The notes under the pieces were generated by a model. The model had not been told where the DNA came from, searched no databases, and saw nothing but the letters and a program-made list of their open reading frames with translations. From the NCBI RefSeq assembly GCF_002099195.1, contig NZ_NBYX01000001.1, positions 225,828 through 289,827 on the forward strand: a stretch of DNA of 64,000 nucleotides, in the 5' to 3' direction. The translations under genes and the position numbers were made by a program. This document shows, in pieces, positions 16,377-26,843 of the stretch. The DNA is from Burkholderia puraquae. GTDB lineage: Bacteria > Pseudomonadota > Gammaproteobacteria > Burkholderiales > Burkholderiaceae. Position 1 is the first letter of the stretch, and every line of letters starts with the position of its first letter.

Positions 16377-17801
16377 ATGAACTTGAAACGACAGACGGGC
16401 CGGCCGTGCCTGCCGGGTGGCGAGGGCGATCCGGCATCGCGGGCAGGCACGACCCGAAACGGCATTCGGCACACACGCAGCCCGAAGGGGGCGACCTGCA
16501 GGCCCGGCTTCCGGAAGGCCATGGCCTTGCTGGCAAGCGCGGCCGTGCTGTTCGGCGGCACGGCCATTGCCGCGCCAGCCGAAGACGGCAGCCCTGCCGC
16601 CGCGGTGTCGTCAGCCGTGCGTTCCATCCCGGCCCAGTCGGCCTGCATGCATGTGGCCGCGGCAGCGGCCTATCCGGTCGCCGCAAAACCCGAAGCCGCA
16701 CCGCCGCTGAAAGGCCGCGTGACTGACACGACGGGCGTGCTGAGCGCGGCATGCGCCTCCGAGCTGACCGACCGCCTCGCCGCGCTCGAACAGCGGCTCG
16801 GCGTTCAGATCGCGATCCTGCTGGTCGGCTCGACCGGGCAGTCGACGATCGAACAATTTGCGACCTCCGTATTCGACCAATGGAAGCTCGGCAAGGCCGA
16901 CGTCAACAACGGGCTGCTGCTCGTCGCCGCGCTCAACGACCATACCGTGCGGATCGAAGTCGGCTACGGGCTCGAAGGCACGATTCCGGACATCGTCGCG
17001 GGCCGGATCATCCGCGAGCGGATCGTGCCGGCATTCCGCGAGAATCGCATTGAAGCCGGCATCAGCGATGCGGTGGACGCGCTGACACGCGAAATGATGC
17101 CGGCGGACGCCGCCACGCCGGAGCAGGCAATATCCGCGACGGCGCCCGGCGGGCGCGACGACGCAGACGAAACGGACGCGGCGACCACGACGGATGCCAC
17201 GAACGTACCGCCCCGCGACGCACGGACCGGCGGCGAAAAGTACCAGTCGAACGGCCTGCCCGAGCGCAAACGCGCGAATGCGGGCGGCGTGCGGTTCTGG
17301 TTCCTGCTCGGGGTTGCCAATGTCGTGCTGGGCGTGATCGCGCAGTGGCGCAAGCTGCGCCGCAGGGTGGCGTTGCTGGCCGCCTGGCTCGTGGCAGCCG
17401 TCGTGCCGATCGTGATGTTGCCGGTCGGCGCGATCTTCAATGGCAATCTCGAAGCGATGCTGGGCGCCGCGTTGTTCGTCCCGGCGGCGGCCGGTGCCGG
17501 GCCGTGCCTGCTCGGAATCAACCTGTTCAACTCGGCGCGCGTGCGCAAATACACGGCGATCGTGGGCGGGACGCTGTTCATGATCATCGCGATCGGGCGC
17601 GAGATGGACTATTCGATCGGGGAAGTGCTGTCCGGCATCTTCGGCGTGCTGTGCGTGCTCGCCGCGATCTGGGCGAAGTTGATGGGCATCGGCTCGTCTT
17701 CGTCGTCTTCCTCGTCGGGCTCCCGGTCGAGCTCGAGCTCCGATTCGTTCCGCGGCGGCGGTGGTTCGAGCGGCGGTGGCGGCGCATCGGGCCGCTGGTA
17801 A
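16377..17801 (+). CDS. TPM-domain membrane protein (YgcG-like)
   Basis: A 474-residue protein. A hydrophobic signal-like segment (about residues 50-66) precedes a TPM domain (about 110-235) recognised by GRVTDTTGVLSAACASELTDRLAALE, VGYGLEGTIPD and AGRIIRERIVP. TPM proteins sit on the periplasmic or lumenal side. Four or five membrane helices follow (about 300-450). The C-terminus is a poly-Ser/Gly tail (SSSSSSSSGSRSSSSSDSF, then glycine runs), the hallmark of YgcG proteins. The start at 16377 gives an unusually long n-region; ATG at 16521 (residue 49) would give a normal signal peptide. It lies upstream of lemA, its usual partner. Confidence 0.85.
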   Translation: MNLKRQTGRPCLPGGEGDPASRAGTTRNGIRHTRSPKGATCRPGFRKAMALLASAAVLFGGTAIAAPAEDGSPAAAVSSAVRSIPAQSACMHVAAAAAYPVAAKPEAAPPLKGRVTDTTGVLSAACASELTDRLAALEQRLGVQIAILLVGSTGQSTIEQFATSVFDQWKLGKADVNNGLLLVAALNDHTVRIEVGYGLEGTIPDIVAGRIIRERIVPAFRENRIEAGISDAVDALTREMMPADAATPEQAISATAPGGRDDADETDAATTTDATNVPPRDARTGGEKYQSNGLPERKRANAGGVRFWFLLGVANVVLGVIAQWRKLRRRVALLAAWLVAAVVPIVMLPVGAIFNGNLEAMLGAALFVPAAAGAGPCLLGINLFNSARVRKYTAIVGGTLFMIIAIGREMDYSIGEVLSGIFGVLCVLAAIWAKLMGIGSSSSSSSSGSRSSSSSDSFRGGGGSSGGGGASGRW

Positions 17802-17880
17802 GCACCGCGCGGCGCGCCCGCGCGAACGATCCTTTTCACCCATCGCTCCGTCCGGAGCATTCAACCGGAAGCAATCAACG

Positions 17881-18513
17881 ATGAAATGGTTTCGAATCCT
17901 GCTCGTGTGCTGCGTGCTGGCGCCGTTCGCCGGCTGCGGCTATAACGCGATCCAGTCGTCCGACGAGGACATCAACGCAGCGTGGTCCGAAGTGCTGAAC
18001 CAGTACCAGCGCCGCGCCGACCTCGTGCCGAACCTCGCCGCGTCGGTGAAGGGCTATGCGTCGCACGAGGAGCGTGTGCTGACCGAGGTGGCGTCGGCCC
18101 GTGCGCGCGTGGGCAGCGTGCAGATGACGGCTGAGATGGCGAAGGATCCGGCCGCGCTCGCGGCGTTCGATCAGCGGCAGGGCGAGTTGTCCGGCGCGCT
18201 GAGCCGGTTGATGGTCGTGTCCGAGCGTTATCCGGAGCTGAAGGCGAACGAAGCATTCCGCGACCTGCAGACGCAACTCGAAGGCACGGAAAACCGCATC
18301 GCGGTCGCGCGCGGCCGCTACATCAAGACGGTGCAGCACTACAACGTGCAGATCCGCCAGTTTCCGGGTGTCGTGATCGCGAAGATCTTCGGCTACCAGC
18401 CGCGCCCGAACTTCGGCGTCGCGAACGAAGCGGCGATCTCGACTGCGCCGGCCCTCGATTTCTCCGCGCAGCCGACGACGACGAAGACGAAGACGAACGC
18501 GGCCGGCGAGTAA
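17881..18513 (+). CDS. lemA: LemA-family lipoprotein
   Basis: A 210-residue LemA protein. A lipobox (LAPFAGC, Cys at about residue 20) replaces the usual N-terminal anchor helix, so it should be lipid-anchored. The LemA core follows: AWSEVLNQYQRRADLVPNLAASVKGYASHE, then long helices with NEAFRDLQTQLEGTENRIAVARGRY and the terminal FPGVVIAKIFGYQPRPNF. Family members form helical bundles in the envelope; function is not settled. It follows the TPM gene by 79 bp, and the pairing is common in proteobacteria. The stop codon lies only 16 bp from the convergent pbpC stop. Confidence 0.92.
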   Translation: MKWFRILLVCCVLAPFAGCGYNAIQSSDEDINAAWSEVLNQYQRRADLVPNLAASVKGYASHEERVLTEVASARARVGSVQMTAEMAKDPAALAAFDQRQGELSGALSRLMVVSERYPELKANEAFRDLQTQLEGTENRIAVARGRYIKTVQHYNVQIRQFPGVVIAKIFGYQPRPNFGVANEAAISTAPALDFSAQPTTTKTKTNAAGE

Positions 18514-18529
18514 CGCCGGCGCCGCGCGT

Positions 18530-20785
18530 TCAGGGCTTGCGCGCGGCCGCCTTCGCGAATGCGCCGCGCACCTCGAAGCCGATCGCATCGGCCACATTGC
18601 CGCGTGCATCGACGAGTTCGAGCCGGTGCCGGCCCGGCCACGGCATCCACGCGATGCGATCGGCATGCCCGATCACCTTGTCGTCGAGTCGCCACGCGAA
18701 CTTCGTGGCGCGCCCGGCCGAGCGCTCGAACCAGATCCGCTGGTTCTTCGGCGGAATGTCCGGATCGATCGCGAAGATCGTGCCGTCGGTCGGCGTGCCG
18801 ATCGTCAGCGGCGCGCGCGCGCCGTCCTTGCCCGGCGTGACGGGGGCGGCGAGCCGGATCGTGTCGACCGCCGTTCCCGCGATGAACCACTCGTTGCGTG
18901 ACGGTTCGATATCGCGTTCGAACATGACGCGGCGCGTCTCGACGCCGGCCGGCGCGCGCGGCGCATGGCTCGGCTGGTCGCGGTGCAGGTAGCCGACGAC
19001 GGCCGACCACACCGGCGACGCACCCGTGACGCCCGACACGTCCCACATCGGCGAGCCGTCCGCATTGCCGACCCACACGCCGACCGTATAGCGCGACGTG
19101 AAGCCGACGGTCCAGTTGTCGCGCATGTCCTTGCTCGTGCCGGTCTTGACCGCCGAGAAGAAGCGCGTCGCGAGCGGGTTGTCGAAGCCGAAGGTGCGCA
19201 CGCGCGCATTGTTGTCGGAGAGGATGTCGGTGACGACGAAGCTGGCCGCCTCGCTGAACACGCGCGTGCCGGCGTCCGCGCGAGCGGGCGAGGAGGCCGA
19301 TGCGCCGGACGCTGGTGCCGGTGCCGGTGCCGGTGCCGGCCGGTCGGTGACCTTGCGGGCGACGCCGCCGTTCGCGAGCGCGCGGTACGCGTTGGTCAGC
19401 GACAGCAGCGTGACGTCCGCACTGCCGAGCGCGAGGCTGAAGCCGTAGTAGTCGCCTTCCTGTGCGAGCGGCAGGCCGAGCGCGGTCAGCGTGCGCGCGA
19501 AGCGGTGCGGTGTGACGAGCACGAGCGTGCGCACGGCGGGCACGTTCAGCGAGCCGCCGAGCGCGCTGCGCACGCTCACCCAGCCCTTGAAATCCTTGTC
19601 GTAGTTCTGCGGAATGTACAGGCCGCCGCCGGCGGCGAGGTTGATCGGCGCATCGTCGAGCAGCGACGCGGCCGTCAGCCGCTTCTCGTCGATCGCCTGC
19701 GCATACAGGAACGGCTTGAGCGTCGAGCCGGCCTGGCGCGGCGCGAGCACGGCATCGACGTCGCGCGCGCTCGACAGCGCGCCCGACGATCCGACCCAGG
19801 CGCGAATCTCGCCGGTCGCGTTGTCGAGCACGACGACCGCGCCGTCCTGCACGTTGCGCCGGTGCGCGGGCGCGTTGAGTTCGGTCAGCGCGCGCATCAG
19901 CGTATCGCGCGCGAAGCGCTGCAGCGGCGCATCGAGCGTCGTGCGCACCTGCGCGCCGGCCGTCGGCCGCACCTCGGCCGCGATGCGTCGCGCGAAGTGC
20001 GGGGCGAGGGCGGCGCCGTCGTCGCGTGCGGCGCTGACCGGACGCGCGGTGACGAGCTGCACGTAGCCGTCGAGCGATGCGCAGGCCTGCTCGGCGTGCA
20101 TGTCGCGCAGGATCCGGCACGCGCGCTCGGCGACTTTCGCGGGCGTTGCGTTGGGCGCGCGCACGAGCGCGGCCGCGATCGCGGCTTCGCGTGCGTCGAG
20201 GCCCGACGGCGCCTTGCCGAACAGCACCTGCGACAGCGCGGCGAGGCCGATCGTCTCGCCGCGGAACGGCACGAGGTTCAGGTACGCCTCGAGCACCTGG
20301 TCCTTGCGCCAGCCGCGTTCGAGCAACAGCGCGTTGACCGCCTGCGTGGCCTTCTGCGGCAGCGAGCGCTGACCCGACCGGCGCGGCGAATCGCTGAGCA
20401 GCCCGGCAAGCTGCATCGTGACGGTCGACGCGCCGCGCGTGCGTTCGTTCCACAGGTTGCCCCAGGCGGCGCCGGCGATGCCGCGCCAGTCGACGCCGCT
20501 GTGTACATAGAAGCGCTTGTCTTCGGACACGACGATCGCCTCGCGAAACGCGGGCGACACGTCGGCGAGCGACACCCAGTCGCCGCGCCGTTCGGTGAGG
20601 TCGACGCGCGTGCGCTGCAGCGGCGTGCCGTCGCGTGCGAGCAGCACCCAGTCGGAGCTGCGCCAGTTGCGGCGCACTTCGTCGTAGCTCGGCAGCGCAT
20701 GCGCGACGAGCGGCGCGGCCAGCACGACGGCGACGAATACGCGGCCGGCGAAACGCGCCGGCCGCGGCAATACCTGATCGATCAT
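18530..20785 (-). CDS. pbpC: Penicillin-binding protein 1C
   Basis: A 751-residue bifunctional peptidoglycan synthase. After an N-terminal membrane anchor, the transglycosylase (GT51) domain shows SEDKRFYVHSGVDW with the catalytic Glu at residue 88, and RGASTVTMQL. The transpeptidase domain has STLK with the active Ser at residue 354, SLTN as SxN, and KTGTSKDMRDNW near 563. A BiPBP_C domain closes the protein. It starts 10 bp after the stop of the alpha-2-macroglobulin gene, a conserved pairing in which the macroglobulin is thought to guard breaches in the wall that PBP1C repairs. Confidence 0.95.
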   Translation of the reverse strand: MIDQVLPRPARFAGRVFVAVVLAAPLVAHALPSYDEVRRNWRSSDWVLLARDGTPLQRTRVDLTERRGDWVSLADVSPAFREAIVVSEDKRFYVHSGVDWRGIAGAAWGNLWNERTRGASTVTMQLAGLLSDSPRRSGQRSLPQKATQAVNALLLERGWRKDQVLEAYLNLVPFRGETIGLAALSQVLFGKAPSGLDAREAAIAAALVRAPNATPAKVAERACRILRDMHAEQACASLDGYVQLVTARPVSAARDDGAALAPHFARRIAAEVRPTAGAQVRTTLDAPLQRFARDTLMRALTELNAPAHRRNVQDGAVVVLDNATGEIRAWVGSSGALSSARDVDAVLAPRQAGSTLKPFLYAQAIDEKRLTAASLLDDAPINLAAGGGLYIPQNYDKDFKGWVSVRSALGGSLNVPAVRTLVLVTPHRFARTLTALGLPLAQEGDYYGFSLALGSADVTLLSLTNAYRALANGGVARKVTDRPAPAPAPAPASGASASSPARADAGTRVFSEAASFVVTDILSDNNARVRTFGFDNPLATRFFSAVKTGTSKDMRDNWTVGFTSRYTVGVWVGNADGSPMWDVSGVTGASPVWSAVVGYLHRDQPSHAPRAPAGVETRRVMFERDIEPSRNEWFIAGTAVDTIRLAAPVTPGKDGARAPLTIGTPTDGTIFAIDPDIPPKNQRIWFERSAGRATKFAWRLDDKVIGHADRIAWMPWPGRHRLELVDARGNVADAIGFEVRGAFAKAAARKP

Positions 20786-20795
20786 CGCGGTCTCG

Positions 20796-23700
20796 TTACT
20801 TGCCCGCTTCGGCCGGCTTCACGGTCATCGGCGGGTTCGGCCACAGGCCGTAGACGGACGGCGCGTACAGCGCCTCGACACGCGTCGGCGGCAGGCCGAA
20901 CGTGCCGACGTTGTTCAGCCGCACGGTGTACTCGACCGAGAATTTGCCCTTCGGCAGATGGTCGTAGTACGCGCGGTAGCCGTCGAAGTCGCGCTCGATG
21001 AACGCCGGCCACGCGCCGTCCGGCGTCTTCTCGCCCTGCGTCGCGGCTTCGGAGTCGCGGCCGAGGCCCGAACCGAGGATCGTCGAACCGGCCGGAACGG
21101 GATCGTTGACGACGACCCACGTCATGTCGCTCTGTGCATCGATGTCGAGATGCACGCGCACGACGTCGCCGCGCGTCAGCACGCCCTTGACGGCGGGCGA
21201 AACGGGCGTGACGGTCTTCGTGATCCGGTAGCCGGCCGCGAACGGCGAGCGCAGCGGCACGGCCGCGAGGCTTTCGATCGTGGCCCACGGGCGGCCCGTG
21301 CCGTCCTGCGTGACGGACAGCGTGGCCGGCGCCTGCGACGCGCGCGGCCACGGCAGCATCACGCTGCGGGCCGCGGCGGCGCGGGTGGCCGGGGTGGCCG
21401 ACGCAGCCGTGTCGGCGGGCGCCGGAGCCGGCGCCTGCGACCACGAGATCGTGCGCTCGTCGCCGCCGAGCGCGACCTTCGTCGCGCCGGCAACCGGCGT
21501 GCTTTCGTAGGTGCGCGAGAAGCGCTCGACCGCGAGCAGGCCGAGCGCGTTCGACGTCGTGGTCTGCCATGCGCCCTGGCGCTGCAGTGCGAGCAGGCCG
21601 GCCGTCACGCGCGGCATCTCGTCCTTCCACGCCGGGTCGCCCGCGAATTCCAGCGCGAGCCGTGCCGCGTTGGTCTCGTTGCTGGTCATCAGCCACCACA
21701 GGTCGTCGTCGCGCGCGGTCGAGAACACGAGTTGCGTGCCCTGGTACGTGAGGCGGGCCCGCAGGATCTGTTCGACCTGCGCGCGTTTCTCGTCGCGTTG
21801 CGGGATGTCCTTCACGCGCGTCAGGATCGCGTGATAGTCGATCACTGCCGACGTCGGCCACTGGTTCGGCGCGATCTCGATCGAGCCGAGCATGCGGCCC
21901 TGCGCGGCGCCGTAGCGCGACAGCGCCTCGATCGCGGCGAGCTTGCGCAGGTCGCGATCCTGGCGCGGCGCCCACGTGTTGCGCTCGAGGCGGCCGTCGA
22001 CGAAGCGCGCGAGCCCGGCTTCGAGCTGCGTGCGCAGGTCTTCCGGCAGCGCGAAGCGCGGGTCGAGACGGCTCGCCTCGTCGGACACCACGAGCAGGTA
22101 GGACGACAGCGTCGCGCTGCCGGCATGCGAATCGTCGGACGACGGCGGGAAGTAGCTCGCGAGCCCGTCGCTGTCGAGGTAGACGGGCATGCGTGCGATC
22201 AGCGCCTGCCATTGCGCGGGGTCGCGCAGGCCGATCGCGCGCGACGTCTGCTGTTCGAGGCAGCGGTACGGATAGCGCTCGAACCAGCGTTTCACGCCGG
22301 GCAGGCCATCGGCAAGCTTCGACTGCAGCGACACGGCGATGCCGCCGCGCGGCAAGCCCTGCGCGTTGTTCGCGGCGCCGGCCGGGGAGGCCACCGGCAC
22401 CGTCAGCGTGCCGTCGACTTGCGCGAGGGTTGCCTGCTGTACCGTGACCGGCAGCGCGGGCACGACCTTCTGCGCGACTGCCAGCGCGTCGGACGCGCGC
22501 TTGCCGCCTTGCTCGGCCGCCTCGATGCGCCAGTTCAGCGCGCCGGCCGCGTCGAGCGCCTGCTCGGGCACGGTGATCGTCCATGCGACTTCGGTTGCCG
22601 TATTGGCCGCGAGCGACACGGTTTGCGGCGCGACCTCGACGCCCGTCACGCGCGGCGTCACGACAACCTGCATCGCGCGGTCGGTCGTGTTGCGCAGCGT
22701 GACCTGTGCGCGGAACGCATCGCCTTCGCGCACGAGCGGCGGCAGGCCGGAGATCAGTTGCAGATCCTGCGTGCTGCGGATCGACGTGCTGCCGGTGCCG
22801 AAGCGGTCGGGGCCGACCGCCGCGATCGCGACGATCCGGAAGCGCGTGAGCGCGTCGTTCAGCGGCACCTCGACGGTCGCGCTGCCGTTGGCATCCAGCG
22901 TCACGCGCGGATTCCACAGCAGCAGCGTGTCGAACAGTTCGCGCGTCGGCGCGCTGCCGCCACCGCCGCCGGCTGGTACGGCCTTGCGGCCGAAGTGGCG
23001 GCGGCCCACGATTTCCATCTGCGCGGTTGCCGTCTCGACGCCATACGCGCGTCGCCGCAGCATCGCATCGAGCAGGTCCCAGCTGTTGTTCGGCATCAGT
23101 TCGAGCAGCGCCTCGTCGACGGCCGCGACCGCGATCTGCGTGCCGGCCGGCGCGGGCTGGCCGTTCGGCAGCGTGACCTTCACGTGCGCCTGCGCCTTGC
23201 TGCGCACCGTGTAGCGCGTCGCGTCGGTCGTCACGGTTACGCCCAGGCGGTGCACGCCCGTGCCGACCTTGATCTCGCCGAGGCCGTAGCGGAACGCGGG
23301 TTTCGACAGGTCGACGAACGCGGTCGGCGCTTCATAGTGGCGGCCTTCGCGCCAGAACGCGCGCGCCCATTCGGCCGGTGCCTTCCAGCCCCACGTGAAG
23401 AACGAGTACCACGGCACTTCGCGAATCCGGCCGCGCAGCGCGAGCACCGACACGTAGACGTTCGGCCCCCACGATTCGCCGACCTTCAGGTCGACCGTCG
23501 GGTTCTTGCCGTTCAGCTCGACGATGTGCGTTTCCATCACGCCGCCGCGTTCGACTGCGACCAGCGCGGTCGCGTAGCGGAACGGCATGCGCACCTGGAA
23601 GCGGGCGGTTTCGCCCGGTTCGTACGAGGTTTTCTCCGGGATCACGTCGATCCGGTCGGTGTTGTCGCCGCCGAACCAGAGTTCGTCCTCGCGTGTGACC

Positions 23701-26700
23701 CACACCGACGTCGACGCGTTCGACGTGCGGCCGTCGCCGTCCTTGGCCACCGCGATCAGCTGCACGTTGCCGGCCTGTTCGAGCGTCGCGTCGCAGGCCA
23801 TGCGGCCCTTGTCATCGGTCTTGCCCGAGCACAGCACGCCGAGGTCGCGCGTGTCGCTCTTGTTGTCATACGCATAGAAGCCGCCGACCATCCGCTTGCG
23901 CGACGACGTCGTGATGTGCGCGACGCCCTTGATCTCGATCGGCACGGACGCGCGCGGCTTGCCTTGCAGGTCGACCGCGAGCGCCTGCACGGGCACGCGC
24001 TGGCCGACCGATACCCAGTGGCCGGCCTTGATGCCGGCCACCACCGCGGCCGGCCACAGGATCGTGTCGCCGCGAATCGTCTGCACTTCGCCGTTCGGGT
24101 CGGCGAACGTCGCTTCGAGCGCGATGCGCTTCGGTGCGTCGACGTCGGGCAGGCCCTTGAGCGTGACCGAGCCCGCGCCGTTGCGGTCGAGCGTCAGCGG
24201 CAGCTTGTCGGCGATCAGCTTCGTCGCGTCGGGATCGTCGTTCGACGCCGACGCGTTGTCGCCGTCCTGCGCGTCGTCGTCGGCATTGCCGTCGTTCCTG
24301 TCGGGGCGATACGGCGTGAAGCTGAAGTCCTCGAAGCGATCGGCGAACGGCGGCGAGGCCCACTTCATCAGCGCCGACACCTGCACGGGCAGGTTCGATG
24401 CGCCGCCGCCCGACACGTAGTCGATCTGCACCGCGAGCGGCGCTTCCTTCACGGCGACGAGCGGGCTCTTCTGCGCGTCGCGCGCGCCGATCGATCCCTT
24501 CAGCACCGGCAGGCGGAACGCCTCGACGCGGAAGCTGCCGCTGTAATAGGTGGCGGTCGGTGCATCTTCCGGGCCGCCTTCGAGCTCGACGCTGTATTCG
24601 CCGAGCTTCGCGGCGGCCGGCAGCGTGAACTGCGTGTCGGCGCTGTGGTCGGCCGCCCACGTGAGCGGCAGCTTGTAGGTCTGGCCCGTGCCGAGATGAC
24701 GGATCGTCACGCGCGTCGGGTATTGCGACGGGAACGCGAGGCTCTGCAGCGTCTCGGTACGGATGAAATGTTTCATCGACACGGTTTCGCCGGCGCGCAG
24801 CAGCGTGCGGTCGAATACCGTATGCGCGCGCACGGTCCGGGCGCTGTCGGTGTCGGTCGGCACGTTGAAGCGCCAGGATTCGATCCCGCGGTTCCAGCCC
24901 GAGCTGACGAACGCCATGTCCGGGCCCGTCTTCGGATCGTTCACGCGGGCCGACACGAAGTAGTCGTCGAAGCGTTGCTCCGAGTCGGACGAACTGCATG
25001 CACGCTTCGATTCGAACGCGCCGTCGATCTTCAGCAGGCCCTGCGCATCGGTCTTGCCGGACGCGATCTCGTCGCCGTTGCAGTCCGACACGCGGATCTG
25101 CGCGTTCGGCACGGGCTTGCCCTTGTCGAGCGTCGTGACCCACACGAGGTTGTTTTCGCGGCCCTGTTTCAGGTGCACGCCGAGGTTGGTGACGAGCACC
25201 GTGGTGCGCACGTACATGCTCGACGGCTTCGCGAGCAGCGAGCGGCCGAGCGCGGGCGACGCGAGTTCGAGCACGTAGAAGCCGGGCTTGTCGATCGGCA
25301 CGCCGACGACCTCGAACGGGCGCAGTGCCTTCGGGTCCGCCTTCGGCAGCGTCAGCGCCTGCACGCCGGGCTGGCCCTTGAGCAGCGTCAGCGAGCGCAC
25401 GTCGATGCGGCGATCCTTCGGCGCGGGCGCCTTTTCTCCGGCTTCGCGCGGCACGTAAACAGGATGCTGGCCCTTGCGTTCGAGCAGGCCGGGAATCTGG
25501 CTGTCGATCGAACCGGCCGTCATCGACCAGTTGTCGAAGCGGTCGACCGTGCGCATCCACTGGCGGATCGCCGTGTCGTCGTCGACCTTCAGGTTCGAGA
25601 ACTGCGCGCCCTGGGTATTGAGGCCGTCGATATGCAGGTCGGCTTCGACGTTGCGCAGCGTGACGGGCACGAGCGCCGGTGAATCGGGTTCGGCGAAGCG
25701 CTCGACGATCCCGAAGGTGCCCGACGAGAACTTCGCGAGCGGCGGCATCGGCGCGGTGCGCGTCGCGAGCGGGAACAGGTCGGCGTTGGACAGCGGTCGG
25801 TCGGTTATGTCGCGCAGGCCCGACGGCAATTCGATCGTCAGGCTGGCCTGCTCGGGCAGCGGCGGGTTGAACGTGACCGTGGTGACTTCCTCGCTCTTGT
25901 CGTCGGCCGCGAAGGTCGGCGACAGCGAACCATCGGGGCCGCGCAGCTTGATCGCCTCGGCGTTCTTGCGCGAGATCGGCGCGTTGAACGACAGCGTGAG
26001 CGGGCGCAGCGGCGTGCAGGGCGCCTTCGCGTTCTCGCGTTCGCACGAGAAGCTCGCGGCGAACGGTGCGCGCACGGTGAAATCGAAGCGCCGTTCCGTT
26101 TCGTTCGGGATCCCGCTCGGGCTCGTGACGCCCTTGCCGTATACGAGCTGCATCTTTGCGCTCGCTGGCAGCGCCTGCGCGCACGACAGCGTCAGCACGC
26201 GCGCGGCATCCTTCTTCAGCCCGAAGTGATCGAGCAGCGCGTTGCGCGCATCGTCGTCGGCGGCCGTGACGGGAATGCGGTTGCCGATGCCGGCCGCTTC
26301 GCACCAGATGTTCGCGAGCGCCGAGCGCGGTTCGGCCGGGCCGTTCAGCTTCAGTACGAACATCTGCCGTTCCTCGATCTCGCGCGAGCCGGGGCGCACG
26401 TTCACCGGGAACGGGCCGCCCGTCTGGAACGTGAAGCGGCGCGGGCCGCTGGCCGCGTTGCCGGCGACCGAGCGCAACGTGTCGTTGAGCGCGACCGAGC
26501 AGCGCACGCCGGGCGGCAGGTCGCTTTCGAAATCGTAAACCCAGGTCTTGTCGTCGAGCCAGTGACCCTGGCCGCGCGCGGCCGTGGAATCGTTGCAGGT
26601 GACGCGCGCGGGATTCGGTGCGGAGGCCGAGCCGAACGCGACCATCGGTTCATCGAACTTGACGACCGTTTGCCGGACCTCGGTGACGGTGCCTTGCGGC

Positions 26701-26843
26701 GATACGCTCACCGTGCGCGCCGCGCCCGCATGCAGCGACAGTGCCGTGGCGCCGCCGAGCGCCGCGACGGCGCCGATGCGCCAGAGCAGCCGGGTGGTGT
26801 GGTTGGTTCGTTTTGCTTTGTTCTGTTTGTCGTGCTGCTTCAT
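20796..26843 (-). CDS. yfhM: Bacterial alpha-2-macroglobulin (YfhM type)
   Basis: A 2015-residue periplasmic protease-trapping protein. An N-terminal signal-type helix (about residues 22-40) lacks a lipobox, unlike E. coli YfhM, so it may be soluble or stay anchored by the helix. A series of macroglobulin beta-domains is followed by the A2M region and the thioester motif CLEQ with Cys at residue 1528, then the alpha/alpha-barrel and the receptor-binding-like C-terminal domain. The reactive thioester should trap attacking proteases covalently. It is first in an operon with pbpC. The ATG at 26843 is preferred; the upstream extension is low-complexity and lacks a ribosome site. Confidence 0.95.
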   Translation of the reverse strand: MKQHDKQNKAKRTNHTTRLLWRIGAVAALGGATALSLHAGAARTVSVSPQGTVTEVRQTVVKFDEPMVAFGSASAPNPARVTCNDSTAARGQGHWLDDKTWVYDFESDLPPGVRCSVALNDTLRSVAGNAASGPRRFTFQTGGPFPVNVRPGSREIEERQMFVLKLNGPAEPRSALANIWCEAAGIGNRIPVTAADDDARNALLDHFGLKKDAARVLTLSCAQALPASAKMQLVYGKGVTSPSGIPNETERRFDFTVRAPFAASFSCERENAKAPCTPLRPLTLSFNAPISRKNAEAIKLRGPDGSLSPTFAADDKSEEVTTVTFNPPLPEQASLTIELPSGLRDITDRPLSNADLFPLATRTAPMPPLAKFSSGTFGIVERFAEPDSPALVPVTLRNVEADLHIDGLNTQGAQFSNLKVDDDTAIRQWMRTVDRFDNWSMTAGSIDSQIPGLLERKGQHPVYVPREAGEKAPAPKDRRIDVRSLTLLKGQPGVQALTLPKADPKALRPFEVVGVPIDKPGFYVLELASPALGRSLLAKPSSMYVRTTVLVTNLGVHLKQGRENNLVWVTTLDKGKPVPNAQIRVSDCNGDEIASGKTDAQGLLKIDGAFESKRACSSSDSEQRFDDYFVSARVNDPKTGPDMAFVSSGWNRGIESWRFNVPTDTDSARTVRAHTVFDRTLLRAGETVSMKHFIRTETLQSLAFPSQYPTRVTIRHLGTGQTYKLPLTWAADHSADTQFTLPAAAKLGEYSVELEGGPEDAPTATYYSGSFRVEAFRLPVLKGSIGARDAQKSPLVAVKEAPLAVQIDYVSGGGASNLPVQVSALMKWASPPFADRFEDFSFTPYRPDRNDGNADDDAQDGDNASASNDDPDATKLIADKLPLTLDRNGAGSVTLKGLPDVDAPKRIALEATFADPNGEVQTIRGDTILWPAAVVAGIKAGHWVSVGQRVPVQALAVDLQGKPRASVPIEIKGVAHITTSSRKRMVGGFYAYDNKSDTRDLGVLCSGKTDDKGRMACDATLEQAGNVQLIAVAKDGDGRTSNASTSVWVTREDELWFGGDNTDRIDVIPEKTSYEPGETARFQVRMPFRYATALVAVERGGVMETHIVELNGKNPTVDLKVGESWGPNVYVSVLALRGRIREVPWYSFFTWGWKAPAEWARAFWREGRHYEAPTAFVDLSKPAFRYGLGEIKVGTGVHRLGVTVTTDATRYTVRSKAQAHVKVTLPNGQPAPAGTQIAVAAVDEALLELMPNNSWDLLDAMLRRRAYGVETATAQMEIVGRRHFGRKAVPAGGGGGSAPTRELFDTLLLWNPRVTLDANGSATVEVPLNDALTRFRIVAIAAVGPDRFGTGSTSIRSTQDLQLISGLPPLVREGDAFRAQVTLRNTTDRAMQVVVTPRVTGVEVAPQTVSLAANTATEVAWTITVPEQALDAAGALNWRIEAAEQGGKRASDALAVAQKVVPALPVTVQQATLAQVDGTLTVPVASPAGAANNAQGLPRGGIAVSLQSKLADGLPGVKRWFERYPYRCLEQQTSRAIGLRDPAQWQALIARMPVYLDSDGLASYFPPSSDDSHAGSATLSSYLLVVSDEASRLDPRFALPEDLRTQLEAGLARFVDGRLERNTWAPRQDRDLRKLAAIEALSRYGAAQGRMLGSIEIAPNQWPTSAVIDYHAILTRVKDIPQRDEKRAQVEQILRARLTYQGTQLVFSTARDDDLWWLMTSNETNAARLALEFAGDPAWKDEMPRVTAGLLALQRQGAWQTTTSNALGLLAVERFSRTYESTPVAGATKVALGGDERTISWSQAPAPAPADTAASATPATRAAAARSVMLPWPRASQAPATLSVTQDGTGRPWATIESLAAVPLRSPFAAGYRITKTVTPVSPAVKGVLTRGDVVRVHLDIDAQSDMTWVVVNDPVPAGSTILGSGLGRDSEAATQGEKTPDGAWPAFIERDFDGYRAYYDHLPKGKFSVEYTVRLNNVGTFGLPPTRVEALYAPSVYGLWPNPPMTVKPAEAGK

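Noticed and set aside
20958-25682. 1574-codon open frame on the plus strand opposite the macroglobulin gene
   Set aside because: Codon-bias shadow. The minus strand encodes a clear macroglobulin with the thioester, while the plus-strand product has no fold or motif.
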